Below, piece by piece: positions 1 to 8,521 of a stretch of DNA of 64,000 nucleotides. A model generated the notes under the pieces. It was not told the origin of the DNA. It ran no database searches and saw only the letters and a list, made by a program, of their open reading frames with translations. The position numbers were made by a program, and so were the translations under genes. The stretch is from a bacterium (GTDB lineage Bacteria; Electryoneota; RPQS01): positions 1-64,000 of the forward strand of contig JADJEH010000002.1 in NCBI GenBank assembly GCA_016702305.1, given 5' to 3'. Each line of letters starts with the position of its first letter. Within the stretch, counting starts at the first letter, position 1.

Positions 1-479
1 ATCCACGCAGAACATCACGTCGGGATATTTCTTGAGCATCTGAATATTTCTCCAGCGTCGCGCGCACGCCTGTCGAAGTTTCGTTGAAGACAGCGCAGAA
101 CTGGTCACACCGTCCGGTCGCCAAAGCCGCGCCTACCGCTTCAGGTTCACTCGCCCGCCCCATCGGCACTTCCAGCTTGTCGGCGGGAATGCCGTTGAAG
201 CCGGCAATTTGGAACCAGCGCTTGAAAACGCGCTGTTGACCGCGTGACCAGCGCCTTCTTCATGACAGATTGCGCAACGAACCTTCCATCACCCCTGTCG
301 CCGAACAGGTGAACAGCAGTGACGTCCCGCCCGGTATAGAGGATCTTCTTTAATAGAGGAATGGTGGACGAGTGGACATCCATATAGGCTTGCGTGCGGT
401 GGCCGACCTGCGGTTTGAAATCGCTTGCAGCACCCAGGACGAACTTCCACCGACCGGGAATAAATAGGCGATCGTGCAT
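1..479 (-). pseudogene. class V aminotransferase (alanine/serine-glyoxylate type), N-terminal part, frameshifted, cut by window edge
   Basis: Reading leftward from the ATG at 479 the product begins MHDRLFIPG, then shows IGHRT-like and YMDVHSSTIPLLKKILYT segments. After a change of frame it gives WFQIAGFNGIPADKLEVP, CAVFNETSTGVRATLEK and finally PDVMFCVD at the window edge. This order matches the N-terminal half of PLP-dependent class V aminotransferases that use alanine or serine as donor and glyoxylate or pyruvate as acceptor. The PLP lysine lies beyond the edge. At least two frame changes are needed to read it through. I infer that these are sequence errors, because the residues on either side of each break are well conserved. 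A family assignment is safe; the substrate is not. Confidence 0.7.
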
Positions 480-754
480 GGGGAGCTACTCCGTATTGTA
501 TGCGTACCCGATTGAAAAATCTGGTTAACGAGAAAGACGCGCTTTCTCACCACTACATAGAAAAGGTAGCAAAAATCCAATCTGAGAGGCAATGAGGCAC
601 AATAGCGCATGGTCGGTGATAGTGGTCCAGTTCTCCCGACAATTTATGTTCCCATGTGACAAGCGCACGCAATGGACCAACCTTGGCCTCGTGTATTGTT
701 TTCTCGGTTCTTATTTCGTATTTTAACGAACCAGTACTATCATTTTGTTTTTGC
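480..754. other. intergenic region, divergent promoters
   Basis: This gap separates the leftward aminotransferase from the rightward permease cluster, so it should hold both promoters. An imperfect inverted repeat (GGTTC at 706-710 and GAACC at 728-732) flanks an AT-rich core about 25 bases before the permease start and could be an operator. No regulator gene is recognisable here. Base errors in this part limit what can be said. Confidence 0.3.
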
Positions 755-2010
755 ATGTCAAAGAACCAGTTTGCCCGCCCGATTTCGATGATGGCCTTGT
801 TCGGCGGGGCTCATTTCCTTCGCCTGACTCGTGGCATCTTCCGCAGGCGGTGCAGTCGTCCTTAGCGCGCTGCTGACCAAATGGTACGCGCGAACGAACA
901 CGTTATCCTCTGCCTGATCCCCGGCGCTGTTTACTGTGGGCGCCATCAGCACGTCTATCCAGTCAGGCGAAGTGATGAAGACCGGCGCGGGGGCCAACAA
1001 GCTGGTGGCCTACGGTGTGGCCTCCGTTTCTGGGCAGCGTGCTGGCGGTCTGTTCATGCACCGTGCCGCCGCTTTTCGGCGGAATCTACAAGATGGGTGA
1101 GACGGCCCGGCCACGGCATTTTCGCGCCGGTCCGGGCGATCAACGTCTTGGCCATCGTCCTGACGGCCCGAGTACCGCGTTGAGTATGGAATTGCCCGCA
1201 CGGTTGGCGCTGTGCTCTTTTCAATCATCACCGGCCTGCTCATGGCGTGGTCTTCCGCCGTGACGAAGCCGCCCGACTGGCTGTCGCGCTCACGGAGAAG
1301 CGGGCCGCTTCAAACGGTCTCAGAACGGCTGTCTGGTTTGCGACCAGTCAATTTCTGGTTGCCACGCTGGGCCCTTCTTCCGGGGATATATCCTAAGGGT
1401 GGTGGCTGACGGGCGGATTAGCAGTGTTACTGTGCGTGCAAATGGCCGGATGATGCAGACGAGACTGCCGCATCTTTCAGCAGGAATCGTCGTGACGATC
1501 GGCGCGGCAGTCGCAATTCCCGACTGCCCGCAGGCAGTTTTTCTGCTGGCTATTGCCGCGCTCGCTGATTCCGTATCTTTCGGCGGAAATGTCGCGAGTG
1601 TGCCTCGAAGCCACCGGGATTTTTCCAAGCAGATCGTACCACTATTGCTGTTGTGTATCCTGGCTGCGGGTTTGCCGCTGGGTCAGCCCGGCCCGTTAGG
1701 TCGATTCCGTCGAGATGAGTTAGCAAATTTAGGCGGGAATTCGCTGTTCGCCAATTCGGTCTCGTCGGTGATCGGCGCGTTCATGTACTTCGCGACTCTT
1801 GACCGAAGTGCCGATTCTGCAAGGGCTGATGAGCGGCGGTATGGGCGCAGGCCCGACTAGCGCTTCTGCTGGCTGGTCCGGCGTTGTCGCCGCCGAGTAG
1901 CGGTGATTCACCTGTTAGGGTTTGCGCAAAACCGTGGCGTTTGTTTCTTTGGTTGTAACGTTGTCCACTCTGGCCGGGTGGCTGTATGGAAATTTGGTAG
2001 GAGTCCGATA
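755..2010 (+). pseudogene. ArsP/UPF0718-type permease (DUF318), multiply frameshifted
   Basis: In successive frames one can read NKLVAYGVASVSGSVLAVCSCTV, PPLFGGIYKMG, AINVLAIVLTAR, VGAVLFSIITGLLMA and, in the second half, GGNSLFANSVSSVIGAFMYFATL, EVPILQGLMSGGMGAGPTSA, LLLAGPALS and KTVAFVSLVVTLSTLAGWLYG. These are the two signature halves of the UPF0718 (DUF318) permeases. The CSCT motif lies in the first half and the GAFMYFATLTEVP motif in the second. Relatives export organic or inorganic arsenicals or other metabolites and often start ars-like operons. Here the thioredoxin-like, ArsF and ArsG genes follow directly. At least five frame changes are needed. The true start may lie a little before the ATG at 755. 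Confidence 0.75.
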
Positions 2011-2012
2011 AT

Positions 2013-2252
2013 TTGAAGATTCAAGTCCTGGGCACCGGCTGCCCGAAGCGTCACAACCTGCCGAGCTGACGGAGCGTGGCGCGAAAAACAACCCGATTTC
2101 ACGCTCGAGAAGTCATTTTGATATCAATGCTACCTTGCCGCGGGCGTGATGATGACGCCTGCGCTGTTGGTAGATGGCGAAATCAAAGTCCGGGCCGTAT
2201 TCCCACCGAGCCGGAATTGCAAAATCTGCCGACGTCAACTGGCGGAAAGTGA
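2013..2252 (+). pseudogene. small thioredoxin-fold protein (redox-active disulfide protein 2 family), frameshifted
   Basis: The frame opens KIQVLGTGCPK, continues in a shifted frame through HNLAELTERGAK, and then gives GVMMTPALLVDGEIKV and ELQNLPTSTGGK before TGA at 2250-2252. This is the TM0996/MTH895 family of about 80-residue thioredoxin-like proteins, whose active site is GCPKC. Here the second cysteine reads as Arg (GCPKR), a single-base change that may be another sequence error. Such proteins sit beside UPF0718 permeases and probably keep a thiol or metal ligand reduced. The start codon reads TTG, possibly a misread ATG. Confidence 0.7.
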
Positions 2253-2254
2253 TC

Positions 2255-2683
2255 ATGAAAAACACTGTTTACCGTTCTGCTGCTTGCCCTTCTTGCGCGT
2301 GTCGCCTGTCCTGCCGAAGAAGCCGCCGTCGCCACACCCGACAGCGCACAAAACGCCGCAGATCACAAATGTGGCCTAATATTTCATGAACACCGCAGCT
2401 GCCCGAGCTGCCAAAAGACGAGAAATATTCGCACGATGCCATTGAAGTGGGCTTCGCGCCCCAGCCGCCGATGGTCTGCCTGCGTGGATGATGAAAAACT
2501 CGACGAAGAAGCCAATGCGCACTTCATTGACGAGTACAAGCTTTTCACCAAGTCCCCGTGCTGGTACGCTATGAAAACGGCGCGCAGGTCAAGTGGAAAA
2601 CTGTGACAAAGTCTGGGAGTTACTGGTGATGAAGCGGCCTTCAAGAAATACGTGGCGGCGGAAGTCGCGAGCTCGGCGAATGA
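2255..2683 (+). pseudogene. ArsF-family protein (nitrophenyl compound nitroreductase subunit ArsF family), frameshifted
   Basis: A signal-peptide-like start (MKNTVFTVLLLALLA after correcting one frame) is followed by IFHEHRSCPSCQK, which carries a CxxC site. Later segments are DEEANAHFIDEYKLFTKS, a shifted GAQVKWKNCDKVWELL and DEAAFKKYVAAE. This pattern is shared by proteins annotated as ArsF family, small exported thioredoxin-fold proteins encoded next to ArsG permeases. The TGA at 2681-2683 overlaps the ArsG ATG at 2680 (ATGA), which indicates translational coupling. At least three indels are needed to read through. The family name comes from annotation practice; its biochemical role is poorly established. 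Confidence 0.65.
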
Positions 2684-3362
2684 ACGACTTTGTCATCGGT
2701 TTGGTTAGCGCTGTGGTTAGATTCTAACTGATTAGCCCCGTCCGTTGGCTACTCAATATCGCCGCCGCGTCCTTTGTAAACGGCGCGCATGCTCCGCGGC
2801 AAGCGCCGTGGACGGGCGTGTTGAGACCCATTGGCCGCATGCCCGCCTACGTCGTCGTCGGCGCATTGCGGTGGAGTGAGTCTGCCGTCGAAACTCCGTT
2901 CGGCTTGCAGAAGCAGGTCACGCATCAGGTGCCCGGCCCATCAATCGTGGTGGGTATTCCTATCGACCGGTTGACTGAAGCTGCCGTACTCAGCGGCAGT
3001 GCCGGACCTCGAGCAGTCGGCCAAACGCGCCGAAGGGTGGGGTGGACTCGGCGCGTTGATGTTGGGCGCGCCTTCGCAATCTCATTTTTGCCCGGTCAGC
3101 GCAGCGCTGTTTTTCGGGCAGCTTGATCCTGCTGGCGTGCGCCACGAATCCATTGCAATCTTTCCTTCAGTCTATGGCATCAGCACAGCGCTTCCCGTCT
3201 TAGTCTTCTAGTGGCGGTGATCGTCTTCAGCGCCGGCCACCGCCAAACTTTTCACGCGACTCTCCCTCATTCGAAAAAGTGGGCCCGCCTCATCACCGCC
3301 ATCGTTCCCATCGTCGTCGGCGTATAACGACTCTGAAGTACACGCTGCGCTGGATCACCTGA
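2680..3362 (+). pseudogene. ArsG-family permease (cytochrome c biogenesis/DsbD-like transmembrane protein), frameshifted
   Basis: The start MNDFVIGLVSA couples to the ArsF stop. In changing frames one reads ISP, GRMPAYVVVGAL, LQKQVTHQVPGP, RAEGWGGLGALMLGAPSQSHFCPVSAALFFG, RHESIAIFPSVYGISTALPVLVF and ITAIVPIVVGV. The FCPVSAALFFG and PSVYGISTALPVLVF motifs are typical of the ArsG-type permeases related to the DsbD/CcdA fold. In the reported systems these efflux aromatic arsenicals. Placed last in the cluster, it probably forms a transport unit with the permease and two thiol proteins upstream. It carries the same dense indels as its neighbours. Confidence 0.7.
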
Positions 3363-3771
3363 GTCGCTGCCGGTTCCCCCTCGCCATCCTTAACCATAGC
3401 CTTGGTCGGGCCTCTGGTCCGACACTCCCGTCCATACTCAGTGTCTGTCTTCCCGCGGCGGCACCCGCTCCCTGCGGCAATTCTAACTTCGAGGAAAATA
3501 TGGACAACTTGACTTCTTCCCGGGCTGCTCAATACCTTCCGACTGAGGTCTTGGGAAGCGGGCAGGAACTTAGCCTGGAGGCCACGAAATGTCAACGCGA
3601 ATCTATCTGCATTCAATTCATTGAAGAAAGGGGTTCGCGCTTTGTTTAGATTGATTTGCGCAACTACAATATATTGAGGCAAAAATGAGCATCTTTATTT
3701 TCATGGCTTTTAACTCCTCGCACTTACATTAGAATCCTTGGGACAGCCCAACCCTAATCGTAACATAATTT
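3363..3771. other. intergenic region with a GC-rich repeat
   Basis: I see no gene here. A 19-base segment, tcccgcggcggcacccgct at 3451-3469, occurs again at 6873-6891. The base composition falls sharply from about 3.65 kb onward, marking the start of the AT-richer segment. Confidence 0.5.
3451..3469. repeat. 19-base direct repeat, copy 1
   Basis: The sequence tcccgcggcggcacccgct is identical to bases 6873-6891. The two copies bracket the AT-rich BNR segment in the same orientation. Confidence 0.6.
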
Positions 3772-4507
3772 ATGCGAGAAGAATGGTTGCCGTCGGATTT
3801 TAATGTATACACTGAATTACACTTCAATGCGACTGCAGAGAGAGAAACGGTGCGCGCTCATACCGAATTACCTGATCCGATCCACGATAGATATGCAACT
3901 ACTACTGTTTCTGTAAATGGTACCGTGGTTTTTTATGAACATTTGGAACATGGATGACACTGGGACTACTGATGATGAGTACATCGTGTGGGGGGTTGAC
4001 AGGAAATAGCGGCAGATGAAAGCGTAAATGGCGTACGTCGTGATGTTTGGCCTGATGTTGAAGATGGCTGTACAAATTGTTGGCCTGGGAACTTCGAAAA
4101 CAACTATCCTTTGGCCCTGAAAGAAGGAGATCGTGAACACATCCTCGGAGCACCAAGGTGTTGCGGCATATGATGCGAATGGTGGGTGGCCTCAATTTTA
4201 TAGGAGCGTGGATGGCTGCAGATGGCGATGATCCTGACCACGAGTTCGACGCTGGGAGATACTCATATGAATTTGTTGAACTTGATTCCTTGGGCAGTAT
4301 TTGATGCCCATAGACCGTTTTATGGCGGAGCAAGTTGGGCAGCCTGATTATGGTAATGGCGCTCAAGCACCTAATCGACCTGTTCGTGAATGCGATCCTC
4401 CTGGTGATTGCAGCCAAAACGAAATTTCAGCACAATGTCTTTTCGAGTATGTAAGTTATGATTTCCGGATAAAAGGTTATCCTCCTCGTGTACCTTTTCA
4501 ACAGTAA
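3772..4507 (+). pseudogene. unassigned AT-rich broken ORF
   Basis: Open stretches in changing frames read MREEWLPSDFNVYTELHF, TTTVSVNGTVVFYEH, DTGTTDDEYIVWGVD, NFENNYPLALKEGDREHILGA, VAAYDANGGWPQFYRSVDG and finally RPVRECDPPGDCSQNEISAQ before a stop at 4505-4507. The central part is loosely like the repeat found early in some DUF11-type surface proteins (a YYDHWEDG motif followed by WGD). That likeness is too weak for a call. It needs several indels to read as one gene. Its low GC matches the BNR protein that follows, so the two probably belong together. Confidence 0.35.
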
Positions 4508-4512
4508 AAGCT

Positions 4513-6810
4513 ATGACTTTTTCGATACATTACATGGATTGTTGCACTATTCTTGTTAGTGCATGCTATGGCAGCGAATTGACCCTTCCGTGACAGGCAA
4601 TCCAGACATTGAGTACTATCTGTTAACTGACAGCAGGGAGTATCTTGCGATTCAAGGAGGCGGACTTTGGCATCGCAGTGAAGACAGCAACTGGCAAGCT
4701 GCAAATCATTCTGAATTTGCCGGTACTAGCGGATATTGACTTTATTGAGGCAACAGATCGCGCAGGAAGATCTCTTTATGCTTCGGTTACAGTTGGAACT
4801 GGCGGCCAGTGGGTCATGGTACCCTTGATTGTGGCCAAACATGGAATGCCGTGCCAAGTGAATGGATTACCAATCATAACACGAGTCGAATGCTGATATC
4901 TTCATGATTCAACCTTTGCTGTACCATTTATCAGATAGATATTTACGAAAAATCACGTGATAGTGGTGCTAACTGGGAGAGTTTTGAGCTGGACGGATTT
5001 GAAAGAACACGAACAAAAATCATTGAAGATCCATATTCAGATAGTACGATGTATATCGTTACTCAATCACGCTTTGCAGATGAGAACATTCCTAATGGGG
5101 AATTATTAATAAGCCATGATCAAGGCGAGACATGGATGAATGCTCTTAATCTTGCCGATCTATTCTATTTGTAAATTATTTTACAACTTCCGATGTCTTG
5201 CCTCTTCTCAATAGTACTTTTTACTTCTTGCGGTATCATTGGCTGATGGCAGTGAAGAGCCTTGAACCGGTATTCTCTCAGCCAAGATAACGGTGAGTCA
5301 TGGGAAGCTGTTTCAAATGGGTTACCCTCATTGTTTGGCGCTAAACAATTAGTGCTTAAGCCGGCACAACTGATCAGATAATCGCCAATGGAATCCATCA
5401 TCACGGTCTTTTTCTTGTCACAAGATGGCGGTGAATCATGGACAAGCTTTAATGAAGGATTTCCATTTGAGCGGATACACATAAACAATATTGTATCCCG
5501 CAATGACACATTATATACTTATACACGAAACTCCGGCATATTCAGACTTGATAATGGTACAGACACTTGGATGCCTTACGAAATTACTTCCAGGCAGTTC
5601 GGAGCTCGCGGTGAGTTGTCATTTGTATACCCTCGCATGTTCTTGAGCGAACAAGCAAATCGAATGGAGATTGCAAGAAGAATGGGCAGAATGTCAGGTC
5701 GATTTACCGGCAAATGTCTACACACACATCAATCCTCCGCTGCCTTGGGAAGGAAATCGACTGATTTCCTATTGCAGCAGCAGATTCAACCTATTTACGC
5801 CTGAAACTTGCTGGTTTTCTTCCAGCTCAGATGATGGACAAGAATGGACTGGGATCGATATACCAATAGTCAATTGTGAAGGAGCACGATTTCACGTCTT
5901 TGAATTTAGTGACGCGCATTATCTTGTCGGATTCACTCAATCAGTGATTAGATATCGAAACTCCATAAATGATAATTGGTCCACGTTCGTGCCTCCGATT
6001 CCATTTCTTATTCAAGATATTACTGCGGATTCAATGGGCATTCTAGTACTTATCAGAAGTTCAGGTGACTCGACAACAAATGTCCTTCGGATCCATCCAT
6101 CTTTAGGTGAAATCGAGTCTTTGAATTATAATGGTCCTCCGGCAACAAACTATTCTCATATCTGGACACATGCTAATACAGTCTATATATCGGCTTTGCA
6201 GAATTGCGTCCGTAATGCTGAAAACAATGAATGGAAATTCTTGGTAGTATTCCGCGCTCTTCCTCCGTGCAGGAAATGGTTGTCGTACCGACATTGGTGC
6301 CGATTTTTATCGGGCGGGTATATCTTTCAACCAATTTAGTTATGAGTTTTGACGGAGGCTTTTCGTGGTCTGATTACGATCCTCGGTCCAGCTATAAATG
6401 AACAAGGCTTTGGCTTGATGGATATAGAGATTGATACATTCAGGCAAGTATTGTGGGCATCGACTTCACTTGGGTCGGCATATGTTTCCTTTAATGAGCT
6501 TCATATGCTCCTTCTTCATTAGAGCCCTACAACAAAGAGTGCCAGCACTAAAACACGTTTAATTTCCATTTCGCCTAATCCGACTAATAATAATGTGACT
6601 ATTCAAATCGCGTTGGACAAGCAATCAGTCGTCACTATTGCTCTCTACAATATAAACGGTCAAATGCTGGAAACAATTGTAGAAGATGTGTTCCCTTCCG
6701 GTTTGTTATCCAAAAGTGTTTCACTGACAAAATATGCATCAGGAGTTTACTTCATGCGAACCAACTTAAATGCGCAAACAAGTATTGACAAGATCCACTT
6801 ACTCAAATGA
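4513..6810 (+). pseudogene. secreted BNR/YCF48-like repeat protein with type IX sorting domain, frameshifted
   Basis: Pieces in alternating frames include IEYYLLTDSREYLAIQ, GGGLWHRSEDSNWQ, SRDSGANWESFELDG, LLISHDQGETWMNALN, LSQDNGESWEAVSNGLP, FLSQDGGESWTSFNEGFP and SSDDGQEWTGIDIP. The recurring S-x-D-x-G-x-x-W box is the Asp-box of BNR/sialidase-like propellers. The last 75 residues read SISPNPTNNNVTIQIALDKQ, then YNINGQML and SGVYFMRT and end IHLLK, which is a type IX (Por) C-terminal sorting domain. The protein should cross the outer membrane and be displayed or released. The segment is clearly AT-richer than the rest of the window. It needs six or more indels to read as one gene. Confidence 0.65.
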
Positions 6811-6872
6811 CAGTTGGTTCTTGTATTGAGACATACCTGTTGTTTAAGACTACGAAACGTTAGACACAATTG

Positions 6873-6900
6873 TCCCGCGGCGGCACCCGCTGCGGGTGCC
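6873..6900. repeat. 19-base direct repeat, copy 2, with hairpin
   Basis: Bases 6873-6891 repeat 3451-3469. Here the copy continues into GGCACCCGC / GCGGGTGCC (6882-6890 and 6892-6900), which can fold into a tight hairpin. It follows the stop of the BNR gene by 62 bases. Confidence 0.55.
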
Positions 6901-6983
6901 CCAAACTCCGGGCGCATAGGAGAGTAAACCGAACCAGAGCCTCAACTGCCGCGACAACACCCGGTCTCACAGTTCAAAACAAA

Positions 6984-7012
6984 AAGCCCCGAACCAAAAT
7001 GGTCCGGGGCTT
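6984..7012 (-). terminator. intrinsic terminator of yceI
   Basis: The arms AAGCCCCGAACC (6984-6995) and GGTCCGGGGCTT (7001-7012) pair with one mismatch. Read leftward, the hairpin is followed by a T-rich tract, so it ends the leftward YceI transcript. Confidence 0.75.
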
Positions 7013-7043
7013 CTTTTACCACTCACCTATTTCTTGCGCCACG

Positions 7044-7145
7044 CGCCAGCGGCAATGTGCCCCGCTTTCAAGCGGGCGCGCCAGCGGCAATGTGCCCCGC
7101 GTTCAAGCGGGCCCTAGCGGCAACGTTGCCCACTTATCAAGTGGG
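7044..7145. repeat. tandem 34-35 base palindromic repeats, three units
   Basis: Units at 7044-7076, 7079-7111 and 7113-7145 share the core AGCGGCAA followed by a hairpin. The hairpin is CCCGCTTTCAAGCGGG in unit 1 and CCCGCGTTCAAGCGGG in unit 2. In unit 3 it is CCCACTTATCAAGTGGG, where both arms changed together. The array lies directly after the yceI stop codon. Related copies lie at 7845-7894. Confidence 0.7.
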
Positions 7146-7733
7146 TTACGCCGGGCGATTGAACTCGAGTTCGAGCGTGATTTCCACTTCGTCACCCACC
7201 ACCACGCCGCCCGCATCGAGCGTCTTGTTCCAGCTCACGCCGAAGTCCTGACGGTTGATCGTCGTCGTTGCCTTGCCGCCCACGACCTTCGAGCCCCACG
7301 GCGTTGCGATTTCGCTGTTAAAACCGTCCAACATGAACGTCACTTCCTTCGTGACGCCGCGAATCGTCAGATCACCCGTCAACGTGCCCTTGCCCGGTGC
7401 CGTCTGCTTCGCGCTCTTCGACACAAACGTCATGGTCGGAAACTTCTCGACATCGAAAAAGTCCGCACTCTTCAGGTGGCCGTCGCGCTTCTCATCGCGC
7501 GTATCCACCGAACCCACCTGCACGGTGAAATTCGCCTTAACCGAGGACAGGTCCGCCGGATTGAAACTCGCGGTACCCGTGTAGTCCTTGAACTCACCGC
7601 GCGTCTTCGACACCACCAAGTGCGACACCGCGAAGTTCACCGACGAATGCGAATTATCCAGCGACCAATCTTGCGCCAGCACCGACGACGCCGAAACCAC
7701 CAGCGCCAACAGAATCAAACGAATGCTCTTCAT
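7146..7733 (-). CDS. YceI family periplasmic protein
   Basis: A 195-residue protein with a clear signal peptide (MKSIRLILLALVVSASSVLA, cleaved before QDWSLD). The lipocalin-like YceI domain follows: WSLDNSHSSVNFAVSHLVVSK near residue 22, the RDEKRDGHLKSADFFD block near 80, KFPTMTFVSKS, and GDLTIRGVTKEVTFMLDG near 120. Family members bind polyisoprenoids or other amphiphilic molecules in the periplasm, though the physiological role is unclear in most species. The gene lies 134 bases downstream of a MarR regulator on the same strand, a pairing often seen, so MarR control is plausible. The stop codon runs directly into the palindromic repeat array and a terminator lies about 130 bases beyond. 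Confidence 0.93.
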   Translation of the reverse strand: MKSIRLILLALVVSASSVLAQDWSLDNSHSSVNFAVSHLVVSKTRGEFKDYTGTASFNPADLSSVKANFTVQVGSVDTRDEKRDGHLKSADFFDVEKFPTMTFVSKSAKQTAPGKGTLTGDLTIRGVTKEVTFMLDGFNSEIATPWGSKVVGGKATTTINRQDFGVSWNKTLDAGGVVVGDEVEITLELEFNRPA

Positions 7734-7844
7734 GTGAGGGTTGCTCCCTTGTAAAGTTGTCTTTCAACAATCCATCTATCGTCTATGCAAACTTATTTGC
7801 TATCCGAACGATTCGCGGGAATTGCCTGGGCCGTGAGCAGTACG

Positions 7845-7894
7845 CGCCAGCGGCAATGTGCCCGCTTTCAAGCCGGCGCGCCAGCGGCAATCGG
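7845..7894. repeat. dispersed palindromic repeat, further copies
   Basis: Bases 7845-7876 repeat the unit at 7044 with one base missing from the hairpin and one altered. A partial unit follows at 7879-7894. The repeat overlaps the 3' end of the MarR gene and supplies its last codons and stop. Confidence 0.65.
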
Positions 7895-8344
7895 TCCAGC
7901 GGCACGCTGGCCAACCTGCTTCAGATACTCCGCCATCTTCTCCATCTCGAACGGCGACAGCACCACCATCGAGTCGCCAATCGCGGCGACAATCTCCGGG
8001 AACACCTTGCGAATGAACTCGTCCCCCTGCGCGGTCAGCCGCACCCACATAAAGCGCCGGTCTTCGGTCGAGCGCTCGCGTTCGATCAGGCCGCGCTTCT
8101 CCAAATTGTCCACCACCAGCGTGATGTTCCCGCTGCTCTTCAGGAGCTTCTGTCCCAGTTCATTTTGATGCAGTTCGCCCAGATGCAGCAGCGCTTCCAG
8201 CACCCCGAACTGGCTGACAGTCAGATTGTGCGGCGCGAGCTTCCGGCTCACCCGGCTGGTCACCGAGTCGGCCGCACGCATCAGCTTGATGTAAGCGTCC
8301 AGCGCACGTACTTCAGACGCATTGCCCTTGTGCTTGGTTCCCAT
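7868..8344 (-). CDS. MarR family transcriptional regulator
   Basis: A 158-residue winged-helix protein. Residues about 33-75 form the recognition region (LTVSQFGVLEALLHLGELHQNELGQ, then LLKSSGNITLVVDNLEKRGLI). The wing follows with ERERSTEDRRFMWVRLTAQGDEF. The length and layout are typical of MarR dimers that respond to small aromatic ligands or oxidation. The last residues, AAGPIAAGAPA, are encoded by the palindromic repeat, so the native C-terminus has probably been replaced. A perfect inverted repeat lies 17 bases upstream of the start and is the likely autoregulatory operator. YceI follows on the same strand and is the obvious target. Confidence 0.9.
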   Translation of the reverse strand: MGTKHKGNASEVRALDAYIKLMRAADSVTSRVSRKLAPHNLTVSQFGVLEALLHLGELHQNELGQKLLKSSGNITLVVDNLEKRGLIERERSTEDRRFMWVRLTAQGDEFIRKVFPEIVAAIGDSMVVLSPFEMEKMAEYLKQVGQRAAGPIAAGAPA

Positions 8345-8360
8345 ATTGTCCCTATGTTAG

Positions 8361-8394
8361 TTAGATAAATACTAAAATAATAAAATTTATCTAA
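8361..8394. promoter_or_regulatory. palindromic operator upstream of marR
   Basis: TTAGATAAAT (8361-8370) and ATTTATCTAA (8385-8394) form a perfect 10-base inverted repeat with a 14-base AT-rich spacer. The spacing and place, just before the MarR start, fit an autoregulatory site. Confidence 0.65.
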
Positions 8395-8413
8395 TACGCA
8401 AATCGCGCTATCC

Positions 8414-8450
8414 AACAAAAAAATAAAGGGATATGTAAAACACATCCCTT
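8414..8450 (-). terminator. intrinsic terminator of the alpha-hydroxyacid oxidase gene
   Basis: AAGGGAT (8426-8432) pairs with ATCCCTT (8444-8450). Read leftward it is followed by a run of T residues (complement of 8415-8424), about 70 bases after the oxidase stop. Confidence 0.55.
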
Positions 8451-8521
8451 GCACAAAAAATGAGGCGGGTCGCATAAATTCAGTGAAGAGGCCAACCCAC
8501 GCCTCTCAACCTCAGATTAGT

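Noticed and set aside
220..225. Loss of sigma-54 contact in the NtrC-type protein (residues 220-225 read GAFTDA)
   Set aside because: The Gly to Asp form of the loop is seen in working activators, so I do not treat it as a defect.
7044..7145. A CRISPR array
   Set aside because: Units abut with almost no spacers and there are no cas genes. They are palindromic tandem repeats.
6870..7754. A 294-codon plus-strand frame across the repeats and yceI
   Set aside because: It is Arg/His-rich, has no domains and lies opposite the clear YceI gene.
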